Below are positions 28,458 through 35,506 of a DNA stretch of 64,000 bases, piece by piece. The DNA is from AP-15 sp963795485 (GTDB lineage Bacteria; Pseudomonadota; Alphaproteobacteria; ATCC43930; CGMCC-115725): the NCBI GenBank assembly GCA_963795485.1, contig CAWCIL010000008.1, positions 124,001-188,000 on the forward strand, read 5' to 3'. Every line of letters begins with the position of its first letter. The first letter of the stretch is position 1. Under the pieces are notes generated by a model that was given only the letters and a program-made list of their open reading frames with translations, was not told where the DNA came from and made no database searches. A program made the position numbers and the translations under genes.

Positions 28458-31052
28458 ATGGAATTCGAAAAATATACCGAACGGTCGAAGGGGTTTATCC
28501 AGTCGGCCCAGGCGCTCGCACTGCGCAGCGGCCATCAGCGGCTGACCCCGGAGCATCTGCTCAGAGTGCTGCTCGAGGACAAGGAGGGGCTTAGCGCCAA
28601 TTTGATCCAGGTGGCGGGTGGCGATCCGCAGGCCGCGCTTGCGACGGTCGAGGCCGACCTCGCCAAGCTGCCGCGGGTCGAAGGCTCCGGGGCCGGCCAA
28701 GTCTATATGTCTCCCGAGATTGCTCGCGTCTTTGAACAGGCCGAGCAGATCGCACAAAAGGCCGGCGACAGCTTTGTCACCGTCGAGCGGCTCCTGTTGG
28801 CGCTGTCGATGGCGCGTGAGATCTCAGCGGGCAAAGCGCTCGCCGCGGCCGGGTTGACGCCGCAAAAGCTCAACGCCGCGATCGAAGATCTGCGCCAGGG
28901 GCGCAAGGCCGACACCGCCTCGGCCGAGGACAGTTATGAAGCTCTAAAGAAATACGCCCGCGATCTGACCGGGGCGGCGCGCGACGGCAAGCTCGACCCG
29001 GTGATCGGGCGAGACGAGGAGATCCGCCGCACCATCCAGGTGTTGTCGCGGCGCACCAAGAACAATCCTGTGCTGATCGGCGAACCCGGAGTCGGCAAAA
29101 CGGCCATTGTCGAGGGTCTTGCGTTGCGCATTGTCAACGGCGACGTGCCCGAAGGTCTGAAAGACAAGCGCCTCCTGGCGCTCGATCTGGGTGCGCTGAT
29201 CGCCGGCTCCAAGTTCCGTGGCGAGTTCGAGGAGCGGTTGAAGGCGGTTCTGGCGGAAATGACCGCAGCGGCGGGCGAAATCATCCTGTTCATCGACGAA
29301 CTTCACACACTCGTGGGCGCCGGCAAGGCGGAAGGGTCGATGGACGCCTCCAACATGCTAAAGCCGGCGTTGGCGCGCGGCGAACTGCATTGCGTCGGTG
29401 CAACGACGCTCGACGAATATCGCAAGAACATCGAAAAGGACGCCGCGCTGGCGCGTCGCTTCCAGCCGGTCTTTGTGAACGAGCCGTCGGTCGAGGACAC
29501 CATTTCGATCCTGCGCGGCATCAAGGAAAAATACGAGCTGCATCACGGAGTGCGGATCACCGACGCGGCAATTGTCGCAGCGGCCACCTTATCGAACCGC
29601 TACATCACCGACCGCTTTTTGCCGGACAAGGCGATCGATCTGATGGATGAGGCCGCCTCGCGGCTACGAATGGAGGTGGACTCGAAGCCCGAGGCGATCG
29701 ACGAGCTCGATCGTCGCATCGTCCAGCTCAAGATCGAGCGCGAGGCGTTGAAGAAGGAGAACGACGCGGCGTCGCGAGATCGCCTTGAAAAGCTGGTCAA
29801 GGAACTCGAGGAGCTCGAGCAGCACTCAGCCGAGCTGACCGCGCAATGGCGGGCGGAAAAGGACAAGCTCGCCGGGGCGGCAAAGCTCAAGGAGCAGCTC
29901 GAGCAGGCGCGCGCCGAACTCGACGTAGCCCAGCGGCGCGGCGACTGGAGCCGTGCCGGCGAACTGACCTATGGCATAGTCCCCGAGATCGAGCGCAAGC
30001 TGAAGGAGGTCGAGGAGGCCGAAGCCGGACGCATGCTGGAAGAAGCGGTCACCGCTGAGCACATCGCTGCGGTGGTGTCGCGCTGGACCGGAATTCCGGT
30101 CGACAAGATGCTGTCGAGCGAGCGCGACAAGCTCCTCCATATGGAGGATGCTCTGCGGCGCCGGGTTGTCGGCCAAGACGAGGCGGTGACCGCGGTTTCC
30201 AACGCGATCCGCCGGGCCCGTGCCGGATTGCAGGACCCGAACCGGCCGATGGGCTCGTTCCTGTTCTTGGGGCCGACGGGTGTAGGCAAGACCGAGCTCA
30301 CGCGGGCTCTCGCCGAATTCCTGTTCGACGACGAGAGCGCCATGGTGCGCATCGACATGTCGGAATACATGGAGAAGCATTCGGTATCGCGCCTGATCGG
30401 CGCCCCGCCGGGCTATGTCGGCTATGACGAGGGCGGCTCTCTGACCGAGGCGGTGCGGCGCCGGCCCTATCAGGTGATCCTGTTCGACGAGGTTGAGAAG
30501 GCGCACCCCGATGTGTTCAATGTGCTGTTGCAGGTGCTCGACGACGGTCGCCTGACCGACGGGCAGGGCCGCACTGTCGACTTCCGCAACACTCTTATCG
30601 TGCTGACCTCGAACCTCGGCAGCGAGGCGTTGGCGCGGTTGCCCGAGCGAGCCGATGTCTCGGTCGCCCGCGAGGCGGTCATGGAGGCGGTGCGTGCCGC
30701 CTTCCGGCCAGAGTTCCTCAACCGGCTCGACGAGATCCTGCTGTTCCGCCGGTTGTCGCGCGACGACATGAAAGGAATTGTGGCGATCCAGATCGAGCGG
30801 CTGAAAAGGCTGCTGGCCGATCGCAAGATCACTCTCGACCTCGACGCATCGGCAATGGCTTGGCTCGGCAACACGGGATACGATCCGGTTTACGGAGCTC
30901 GCCCATTGCGGCGGGTGATCCAGCGCGAATTGCAGAACCCGCTGGCCGAACTGATCCTGGCGGGGCGTATTCCCGACGGATCGATGGTGCATGTCACGGC
31001 CGGCGAGAAGGGTCTGGTCATCGAGGAGGCTGGCAGGCGCGAGGCTGCCTGA
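28458..31052 (+). CDS. clpB: ATP-dependent disaggregase ClpB
   Basis: ClpB is a hexameric cytosolic AAA+ chaperone that threads aggregated proteins with DnaK. The 864-residue protein has the N-terminal Clp repeat domain (HQRLTPEHLLRVLLED) and the first AAA+ module with Walker A GEPGVGKT (residues 208-215) and the FIDELHTLVGAGKAEG Walker B region. A long coiled middle domain follows (about 400-530, rich in KLKEQLEQARAEL-type heptads). The second AAA+ module has GPTGVGKT (605-612) and ILFDEVEKAHPDVFN. The chain is intact over 2.6 kb. It is the last host gene before the prophage. Confidence 0.98.
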   Translation: MEFEKYTERSKGFIQSAQALALRSGHQRLTPEHLLRVLLEDKEGLSANLIQVAGGDPQAALATVEADLAKLPRVEGSGAGQVYMSPEIARVFEQAEQIAQKAGDSFVTVERLLLALSMAREISAGKALAAAGLTPQKLNAAIEDLRQGRKADTASAEDSYEALKKYARDLTGAARDGKLDPVIGRDEEIRRTIQVLSRRTKNNPVLIGEPGVGKTAIVEGLALRIVNGDVPEGLKDKRLLALDLGALIAGSKFRGEFEERLKAVLAEMTAAAGEIILFIDELHTLVGAGKAEGSMDASNMLKPALARGELHCVGATTLDEYRKNIEKDAALARRFQPVFVNEPSVEDTISILRGIKEKYELHHGVRITDAAIVAAATLSNRYITDRFLPDKAIDLMDEAASRLRMEVDSKPEAIDELDRRIVQLKIEREALKKENDAASRDRLEKLVKELEELEQHSAELTAQWRAEKDKLAGAAKLKEQLEQARAELDVAQRRGDWSRAGELTYGIVPEIERKLKEVEEAEAGRMLEEAVTAEHIAAVVSRWTGIPVDKMLSSERDKLLHMEDALRRRVVGQDEAVTAVSNAIRRARAGLQDPNRPMGSFLFLGPTGVGKTELTRALAEFLFDDESAMVRIDMSEYMEKHSVSRLIGAPPGYVGYDEGGSLTEAVRRRPYQVILFDEVEKAHPDVFNVLLQVLDDGRLTDGQGRTVDFRNTLIVLTSNLGSEALARLPERADVSVAREAVMEAVRAAFRPEFLNRLDEILLFRRLSRDDMKGIVAIQIERLKRLLADRKITLDLDASAMAWLGNTGYDPVYGARPLRRVIQRELQNPLAELILAGRIPDGSMVHVTAGEKGLVIEEAGRREAA

Positions 31053-31070
31053 ATGGTCTGACCTCTCACT

Positions 31071-31086
31071 CGCCGTCGGCACGGCG
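31071..31086. terminator. Hairpin between clpB and the convergent phage repressor
   Basis: CGCCGT (31071-31076), loop CGGC, ACGGCG (31081-31086), 19 bases past the clpB stop and 44 bases past the repressor stop on the other strand. No U-tract follows on either side, so it would be a weak or Rho-dependent terminator. It also marks the host/prophage junction. Confidence 0.3.
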
Positions 31087-31129
31087 CGCCTTCTCCGCGC
31101 TTCGGCATCGTCCTGGTGCTTCAGCGCCG

Positions 31130-31795
31130 TTATCGTTCCTGATCAGCGCCGACTATGAGGTGGCATTCGCGGACCTCGGCACGCGGAATTCTGAGCGTGT
31201 CGGGTGGGTTGAACTGGCGCAGCACCAGAGTGTCGGCTTCCCACCCGACAAATTGTTTAATTAGAACGGCTTGGCCCTCTTTGTAGACGACGACGTCGCG
31301 GCCGCGCTTCGGCGGCTTGAACGGGTTGACGTGTAGCAGCCATCCTTGCTCGTAGCGCGGTTCCATGCTGTCGCCGACCATGTAGATTGCATAGGCCGCC
31401 TGAACCCCACCCAGATTGGCCGGCCGCGGCGTATAACCGATCCCGCTGTCCAAAAACATCTCCTGGTCAGTGCCGCCGCGTCCGGCACTGCGGATCGGGA
31501 TCATATCGGCGGAACGCAACCCTCCCGGGGGAGATGCGGAAACTGGCCGGCCGCGACCTGGCCGCGGGGCATCGCCGTCCCTCACCGAGGTCGCATTGTC
31601 GATGGCGTGACGCAGAACCTCGTCCGGGCTGATCCCGAGAAATCCGGCAATCTGGACAGTTTCGAGCTGTTTCATCTGACGCTCGCCCTTAAGCATGCGG
31701 GATACCGCCGAGGGAGCAAGACGCAAGTGCCGGGCGAGATCCGCCTGGGTCGCCCCGACTCGCTCGAGGGCCTGATGGAACCAATCCGTATCCAT
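31130..31795 (-). CDS. Phage repressor, HTH plus S24 peptidase (CI/LexA-like)
   Basis: This 221-residue regulator keeps the prophage silent. An XRE-type HTH (about residues 15-37, TQADLARHLRLAPSAVSRML) is followed by a Pro/Gly-rich linker and an S24 peptidase domain. The catalytic serine is Ser143 (VGDSMEPRY) and the lysine is Lys180 (AVLIKQFVG). An Ala104-Gly105 pair in the linker is a candidate self-cleavage site, so RecA-stimulated cleavage on DNA damage is plausible but unproven. It is transcribed leftward toward clpB, divergent from the phage genes. Two palindromes at 31824-31849 over the opposing promoter are its likely operators. A chromosomal LexA-like role is less likely because of the phage context. 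Confidence 0.92.
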   Translation of the reverse strand: MDTDWFHQALERVGATQADLARHLRLAPSAVSRMLKGERQMKQLETVQIAGFLGISPDEVLRHAIDNATSVRDGDAPRPGRGRPVSASPPGGLRSADMIPIRSAGRGGTDQEMFLDSGIGYTPRPANLGGVQAAYAIYMVGDSMEPRYEQGWLLHVNPFKPPKRGRDVVVYKEGQAVLIKQFVGWEADTLVLRQFNPPDTLRIPRAEVRECHLIVGADQER

Positions 31796-31816
31796 GTTGC
31801 AATCACAATTCTCATA

Positions 31817-31844
31817 TTGACACTGATCCAGATCATGTTATCAT
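31817..31844 (+). promoter_or_regulatory. Rightward early promoter (PR-like)
   Basis: TTGACA at 31817-31822 matches the -35 consensus exactly. TATCAT at 31839-31844 matches five of six -10 bases, with a 16-base spacer. It would drive the GcrA-like gene at 31891. Both palindromic operators lie in the spacer and across the -10, so a bound repressor would block polymerase. Confidence 0.65.
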
Positions 31845-31849
31845 GATAA
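31824..31849. promoter_or_regulatory. Tandem palindromic operators of the repressor
   Basis: TGATC-CA-GATCA at 31824-31835 and TTATC-AT-GATAA at 31838-31849 are two palindromes with five-base arms and two-base centres, 14 bases apart centre to centre. They share the pattern TNATC-NN-GATNA. Their place between the divergent repressor and early genes, over the consensus promoter, is what a phage CI-type operator region looks like. Binding by the 31130-31795 product is inferred. Confidence 0.6.
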
Positions 31850-31890
31850 TGCGATGATCACAAGCCTGTCTTATTGAACGCCGGAGCACA

Positions 31891-32193
31891 ATGATGGACG
31901 ACTTTTCGCGGGCTTCAGGAACGCAGCAACCTCGCGACCCATCCTGCTGCTACATCATTGAGGACAATGATCACCGCCGTTCGTGTGGGGCGGGGGTGCA
32001 GCGCGGTTCATCATATTGTCCAGCGCATCATGCGCTTTGCCATCTCGCGGGCGGCACCGCGGCGGAAGCCAAGCGGCTGCGCGAGGTCGAAGCCTTGGCA
32101 ACCGCTGTTGGCGGGCGCCGCGGGGATAACGGCCCCGCGCCTTCTCGACGCTTTCTCAAAAGACTCGAGCAAGCGGTCAGAACATTTTCATGA
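31891..32193 (+). CDS. Small phage protein with GcrA-like zinc motif
   Basis: This 100-residue early protein starts at ATG 31891 behind a GGAG site (ATG 31894 is also possible). The centre, RRSCGAGVQRGSSYCPAHHA (about residues 29-48), has the Cys-Gly-Ala ... Tyr-Cys-x-x-His-His spacing seen at the C-terminus of the alphaproteobacterial cell-cycle regulator GcrA. The rest, EAKRLREVEALATAVGGRR and RRFLKRLEQAVRTF, is helical. It lacks the GcrA N-terminal HTH. As the first gene under the early promoter it could be a small transcription factor that changes host or phage gene expression. I know similar proteins next to phage regulatory regions, but no function. Confidence 0.7.
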   Translation: MMDDFSRASGTQQPRDPSCCYIIEDNDHRRSCGAGVQRGSSYCPAHHALCHLAGGTAAEAKRLREVEALATAVGGRRGDNGPAPSRRFLKRLEQAVRTFS

Positions 32194-32200
32194 CTATATT

Positions 32201-32215
32201 GTTCTTGTTATGTTC
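32201..32215. promoter_or_regulatory. LexA (SOS) box, GTTC-N7-GTTC
   Basis: GTTC at 32201-32204, seven bases TTGTTAT, GTTC at 32212-32215. This is a perfect match to the alphaproteobacterial LexA box. It ends 14 bases before the ATG of the DUF6456-like gene at 32230 and lies right after a -10-like TATATT (32195-32200), so LexA would cover the transcription start. This links the prophage directly to host DNA-damage control. Confidence 0.75.
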
Positions 32216-32229
32216 TTAACGAGGTACGC

Positions 32230-32812
32230 ATGGTTCGCCCGTATTCTTCCCGCAAGAGCCCTGTCGCTGCTGCCGACGGGGGTATTATGCCAACTCCCGA
32301 ACGCCTCCTACAGGGCCCGGTCGAACGCCCGGAGCGGCCGATCGCCGACGATGCCGGCCGCACGGCTCGGCCCTATCGGGCGGTCGATATCCTGGCGACG
32401 ATGGAGCGCCGCGGCTCGATCACCGGTGCGATGCGCCAGGCCGGGGAGGATTTTCGGGCCCGCTTTGCCACCGCTCAACTCGATCCGCTGCGCGCGCTCG
32501 ATTATTCGCGACCGAGAAATGGCGCCGCGGCTCATCAGCAGAGGCGGACAGGAACCGGGGTCGCGGGTCGAAGGCGCGCGGCAGACCGTGTGGCGCGCAA
32601 TTCTGGCTGTCGGCGGCCTGGGCTCGCCCGGAGGTTCCTGTCTGTGGCATGTCGTCGGCTGGGAGCGTTCGCTGAAGGAGTGGGCGCTCGAGCAGGGCTG
32701 GAGCGGACGCCGGGTCAGCCAGGAGACGGCCTCAGGCATTCTGATCGCCGCTCTCGGGGCGCTCGAAGTCGCATTGCCAGCACGGCGGTTCGTTGCGAAA
32801 TTAGAATTTTAA
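32230..32812 (+). CDS. DUF6456-like phage regulator, frameshifted
   Basis: The N-terminal half from ATG 32230 (GAGG eight bases upstream) reads MVRPYSSRK ... VPERPIADDAGRTARPYRAVD-like sequence and ERRGSITGAMRQAGEDFRAR, with QLDPLRALDYSR. At about 32510-32525 the frame shifts by one base and continues as ISRGGQEPGSRVEGARQTV, LAVGGLGSPGGSCLWHVVG and QGWSGRRVSQETASGILIAA to 32812. The whole resembles the DUF6456 family, about 190 residues, whose C-terminus looks like a small helical DNA-related domain. It is preceded by a perfect LexA box, so it should be induced by DNA damage. I infer a role in the lytic switch. The break is probably a single-base indel. Confidence 0.65.
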
Positions 32813-32814
32813 TG

Positions 32815-32843
32815 TTGACAAATCCGGATCGATCGGGTATAAG
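32815..32843 (+). promoter_or_regulatory. Strong sigma-70-type promoter before the terminase genes
   Basis: TTGACA at 32815-32820, a 17-base spacer, and TATAAG at 32838-32843. This is a near-perfect housekeeping promoter, immediately after the DUF6456-like stop and about 180 bases before the small terminase. It is the best candidate for transcription of the packaging and structural genes. Its consensus quality suggests it needs control by a repressor or antitermination, because constitutive late expression would kill a lysogen. Confidence 0.6.
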
Positions 32844-33023
32844 GCTTTCACACTGGCGAAATTGGCAAAGCCGGCCGGCGGCAGCGGTTGACAGCAACGG
32901 CTGCAGCGCGTCCGGTATCTCTTCGCACTCACCGAATGATGCGAGGACTCGGCAGCCGTACCGGGCTTCCACGCCGCCAACGCCGGGCACCCGGAGAAGG
33001 ATCACGCCCGATTCCTCCGACGA

Positions 33024-33569
33024 TTGCGGTGCCGGCGGAAAAACCAGAGAGCAGCGGCAACAGGCAAGAGCATCGATTTGGCATCCCGCTTCGGTCGTCG
33101 GCCGACATCGCACCCGGCAGCGGCTCGCCGCCGGCGCAAGCCTGCGGCTGTGCCGGAGTTCCGGGATGCTGCCGAAAGCGTGTTGGACGAGATCGCGGAG
33201 CGCGCAGAGCGGCTCGGGGTGACCGCCGAACGCGTGCTGCAGGAGTACGCGCGCATTGCCTTTGCCGATTTGCGACGCGTGGCCGAGTGGGGACCAAACG
33301 GGTTGGTCTTGAAGACGCACGCAGCGCTGAGCGACGCGGATGCCGCGGCGATCTCCGAAATCATCCCCGCCGGCGCCGGAACCGGGGGTTACCGGGTGAA
33401 GCTCTACGACAAAAAGGCGGCGCTCGACGCGATTGCGCGCCATCTCGGAATGTTTGTGCGGCCGCCCAAGCGACAAGAGGAGGCCGGACCGGCGGATCTC
33501 GCGGAGGATGCGCGTGAGGTGCTTGCACGCCGGCTGGCTCGCCTCGCTGCCGGAGGCGCTGAGAAATAG
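33024..33569 (+). CDS. Phage terminase small subunit
   Basis: This 181-residue DNA-recognition subunit is placed by the pattern ERVLQEYARIAFADLRRV, GYRVKLYDKKAALDAIARHL and a preceding helical segment (AESVLDEIAERAERLGVT), the terminase_2 arrangement. The N-terminus is Arg/Lys-rich, as expected for DNA binding. The start is uncertain: TTG 33024 is the longest, and a start nearer FRDAAESVLDEI is possible, because the first 50 residues look poorly conserved. The stop overlaps the large subunit by 56 bases. The consensus promoter at 32815 is about 180 bases upstream. Confidence 0.8.
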   Translation: MRCRRKNQRAAATGKSIDLASRFGRRPTSHPAAARRRRKPAAVPEFRDAAESVLDEIAERAERLGVTAERVLQEYARIAFADLRRVAEWGPNGLVLKTHAALSDADAAAISEIIPAGAGTGGYRVKLYDKKAALDAIARHLGMFVRPPKRQEEAGPADLAEDAREVLARRLARLAAGGAEK

Positions 33570-34884
33570 CCTCGTTGCTGCGCTGAGCCTTCCCGAGGCG
33601 CGCGCGCTCCTCTACGACTGGCCATTCTGGGCTCGGTCCAGCCAAATGCCCCCGGCTGGCGATTGGCGGGTGTGGCTGCTCCTTGCCGGCCGCGGCTTTG
33701 GGAAGACTCGAACCGGCGCCGAGCTGATGCGGGCCCGGGTGTCGGCGCGAACGGCGCGCCGGGTGGCACTCGTCGCCCCGACTGCCGCCGATGCCCGCAA
33801 TGTCATGGTCGAGGGCGACAGCGGCATCCTTGCTGTTTCGCCCCCTTGGGACCGCCCCTGCTACGAACCGTCGAAGCGGCGGCTCACTTGGTCGAACGGA
33901 GCGATCGCCACGCTCTACAGCGCCGACGAGCCCGAACGGCTGCGCGGACCGCAGCACGACACGGCATGGTGCGACGAACTCGCCAGCTGGCGCTATCCCG
34001 AGGCTTGGGACATGTTAATGTTCGGCTTGCGCCTGGGAACCGACCCGAGGGTCGTGGTGACGACGACTCCGCGCCCGACAAAGTTGTTGCGCGAGTTCGC
34101 CGCCGACCGGACGGTCACGATCACCCGCGGCAACACCTACGAGAACCGTGCCAATCTGGCTCCGGACTTCATCGAGCAGATCGTCCGAAAGTACGAAGGG
34201 ACACGGCTCGGGCGGCAGGAGATCGAAGCCGAGATCCTCGACGATCTGCCGGGCGGCTTGTGGAACCGCGGCGTAATCGAGGCGGCGCGGGTTCGCACGG
34301 CACCCGACCTGGTCAGGATCGTGGTGGCGATCGATCCGGCCGCCACTTCGGGCGAGGGGGCCGACGAGACCGGCATCATCGTCGCCGGCAAAGATGGCCA
34401 GGGTCATGGCTGGGTGCTCGCCGACCTCTCGGGCCGCTACCAGCCGGCGGAGTGGGCGAAGGCGGTGATCGCCGCCTATCGCGCACACCGTGCCGACCGG
34501 GTCGTCGCCGAGATCAATAACGGCGGCGAGATGGTCGAGGCGACATTGCGGGTCATCGACCCGAACCTGGCCTTTGTCCCGGTTTACGCCTCGCGCGGCA
34601 AGATTGTCCGTGCTGAACCAGTGGCCGCGCTTTACGAGCAGGGCCGGGTTCATCACCTCGGGGCCTTTCCGCAGCTCGAAGACCAGATGTGTGACTTTCA
34701 CGGCGGGGCGCGCGACGATGCCAACCTTCGTCGCGAGCGGAATTCCCCGGACCGGGTCGACGCCTTGGTTTGGGCTCTCACCGATCTCTTGGTGGAGCCG
34801 ATACCGGGCGAGGGCATCTTTGAAGTTTATCGCCGACTGAACGACGAGCTGTCGCAAAGGCCTCGTGGGGGCCTCTCCTCCTGA
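33514..34884 (+). CDS. Phage terminase large subunit (RcGTA gene 2-like)
   Basis: This is the ATP-driven DNA packaging motor and nuclease. I choose GTG 33514 because GGAGG lies six bases upstream; ATG 33508 is too close to that site. The 456-residue protein has Walker A GRGFGKT (residues 59-65), the Walker B acidic pair Asp154-Glu155 in WCDELASW, the coupling motif VVTTTPRPTKLL, and the RNase H-like nuclease from AIDPAATSG (Asp274) with NSPDRVDALVWALTDL near the end. The frame is intact. It follows the small subunit with overlap. The next genes are not portal, as in RcGTA, but a block of exported proteins. Confidence 0.95.
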   Translation: MRCLHAGWLASLPEALRNSLVAALSLPEARALLYDWPFWARSSQMPPAGDWRVWLLLAGRGFGKTRTGAELMRARVSARTARRVALVAPTAADARNVMVEGDSGILAVSPPWDRPCYEPSKRRLTWSNGAIATLYSADEPERLRGPQHDTAWCDELASWRYPEAWDMLMFGLRLGTDPRVVVTTTPRPTKLLREFAADRTVTITRGNTYENRANLAPDFIEQIVRKYEGTRLGRQEIEAEILDDLPGGLWNRGVIEAARVRTAPDLVRIVVAIDPAATSGEGADETGIIVAGKDGQGHGWVLADLSGRYQPAEWAKAVIAAYRAHRADRVVAEINNGGEMVEATLRVIDPNLAFVPVYASRGKIVRAEPVAALYEQGRVHHLGAFPQLEDQMCDFHGGARDDANLRRERNSPDRVDALVWALTDLLVEPIPGEGIFEVYRRLNDELSQRPRGGLSS

Positions 34885-34917
34885 CATACCTGCCTGCCGC
34901 TGCAAAGGAGTCCATCG

Positions 34918-35355
34918 GTGACGCTGCTGGTGAAGGATGCGAACACGACGACCCAGGCCCTGTCGACCGGACTCGACAGCGTCGGCAACCTGGTGCCGCT
35001 GCATGCACCGGCCGCGATCGTCGGCGGGGTGGCGACTCCTGCCAGCGCCACCGCGCCGCTGCCGGTGATCAACGCCGCCGGGTCAATTGCGGTGGACGGC
35101 AGCGGCACCGTCAGTGTCGGCGGGACGGCGCAGACCTTGTTTGGCGGCGTCGCGCCCGGCAACGGGTGGCTCGTCGCCAATAATTCGTCGGCGACGGTCT
35201 ATGTCTCGGACGTCGGCATCGCGACAGCGGGCGGGGCATCGATCCCGATTGTATCCGGCGCGGTGTTCGCCACGCCCTCGGGCTACCGGCCGGCGGGGCC
35301 GGTCAGCCTCTATGGCGCAACTGCGGGCCAAGCGTTCGCGGCAAGGCGCTGGTAA
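34918..35355 (+). CDS. Small Gly/Ala-rich phage structural protein, unknown
   Basis: This 145-residue protein from GTG 34918 has a GGAG site upstream. Its sequence is mostly beta-like: LVKDANTTTQALSTGLDS, SIAVDGSGTVSVGGTAQTLF and VAPGNGWLVANNSSATVYVS, ending GPVSLYGATAGQAFAARRW. The end is a compact motif I recognise from phage proteins in related prophages. It lacks a signal peptide, unlike the next genes. Decoration or a tail accessory is possible, but nothing specific supports it. Confidence 0.7.
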   Translation: MTLLVKDANTTTQALSTGLDSVGNLVPLHAPAAIVGGVATPASATAPLPVINAAGSIAVDGSGTVSVGGTAQTLFGGVAPGNGWLVANNSSATVYVSDVGIATAGGASIPIVSGAVFATPSGYRPAGPVSLYGATAGQAFAARRW

Positions 35356-35506
35356 CAACCCGCGGCGAGGCAAGATCACCCGCCGCTTCGGCCCGTCGAA
35401 GACCACTCAAATTTTGAAACTCAGATGCCCATCGCCGCGGCGACCGCCACCCGGCACGCGACCGCGACCGTCCGTGCGGTGGCCATCGCACCCAAAGGGG
35501 CGCTAA

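Noticed and set aside
29826..31082. 418-codon minus-strand frame opposite clpB
   Set aside because: Composition mirrors clpB codons and there is no domain; clpB is intact and certain.
31053..31130. tRNA or attachment site at the left prophage edge
   Set aside because: No tRNA fold, and no partner repeat can be seen because the right end is outside the window.
34015..35004. 329-codon minus-strand frame opposite terminase
   Set aside because: Antisense shadow; terminase motifs on the plus strand are complete.
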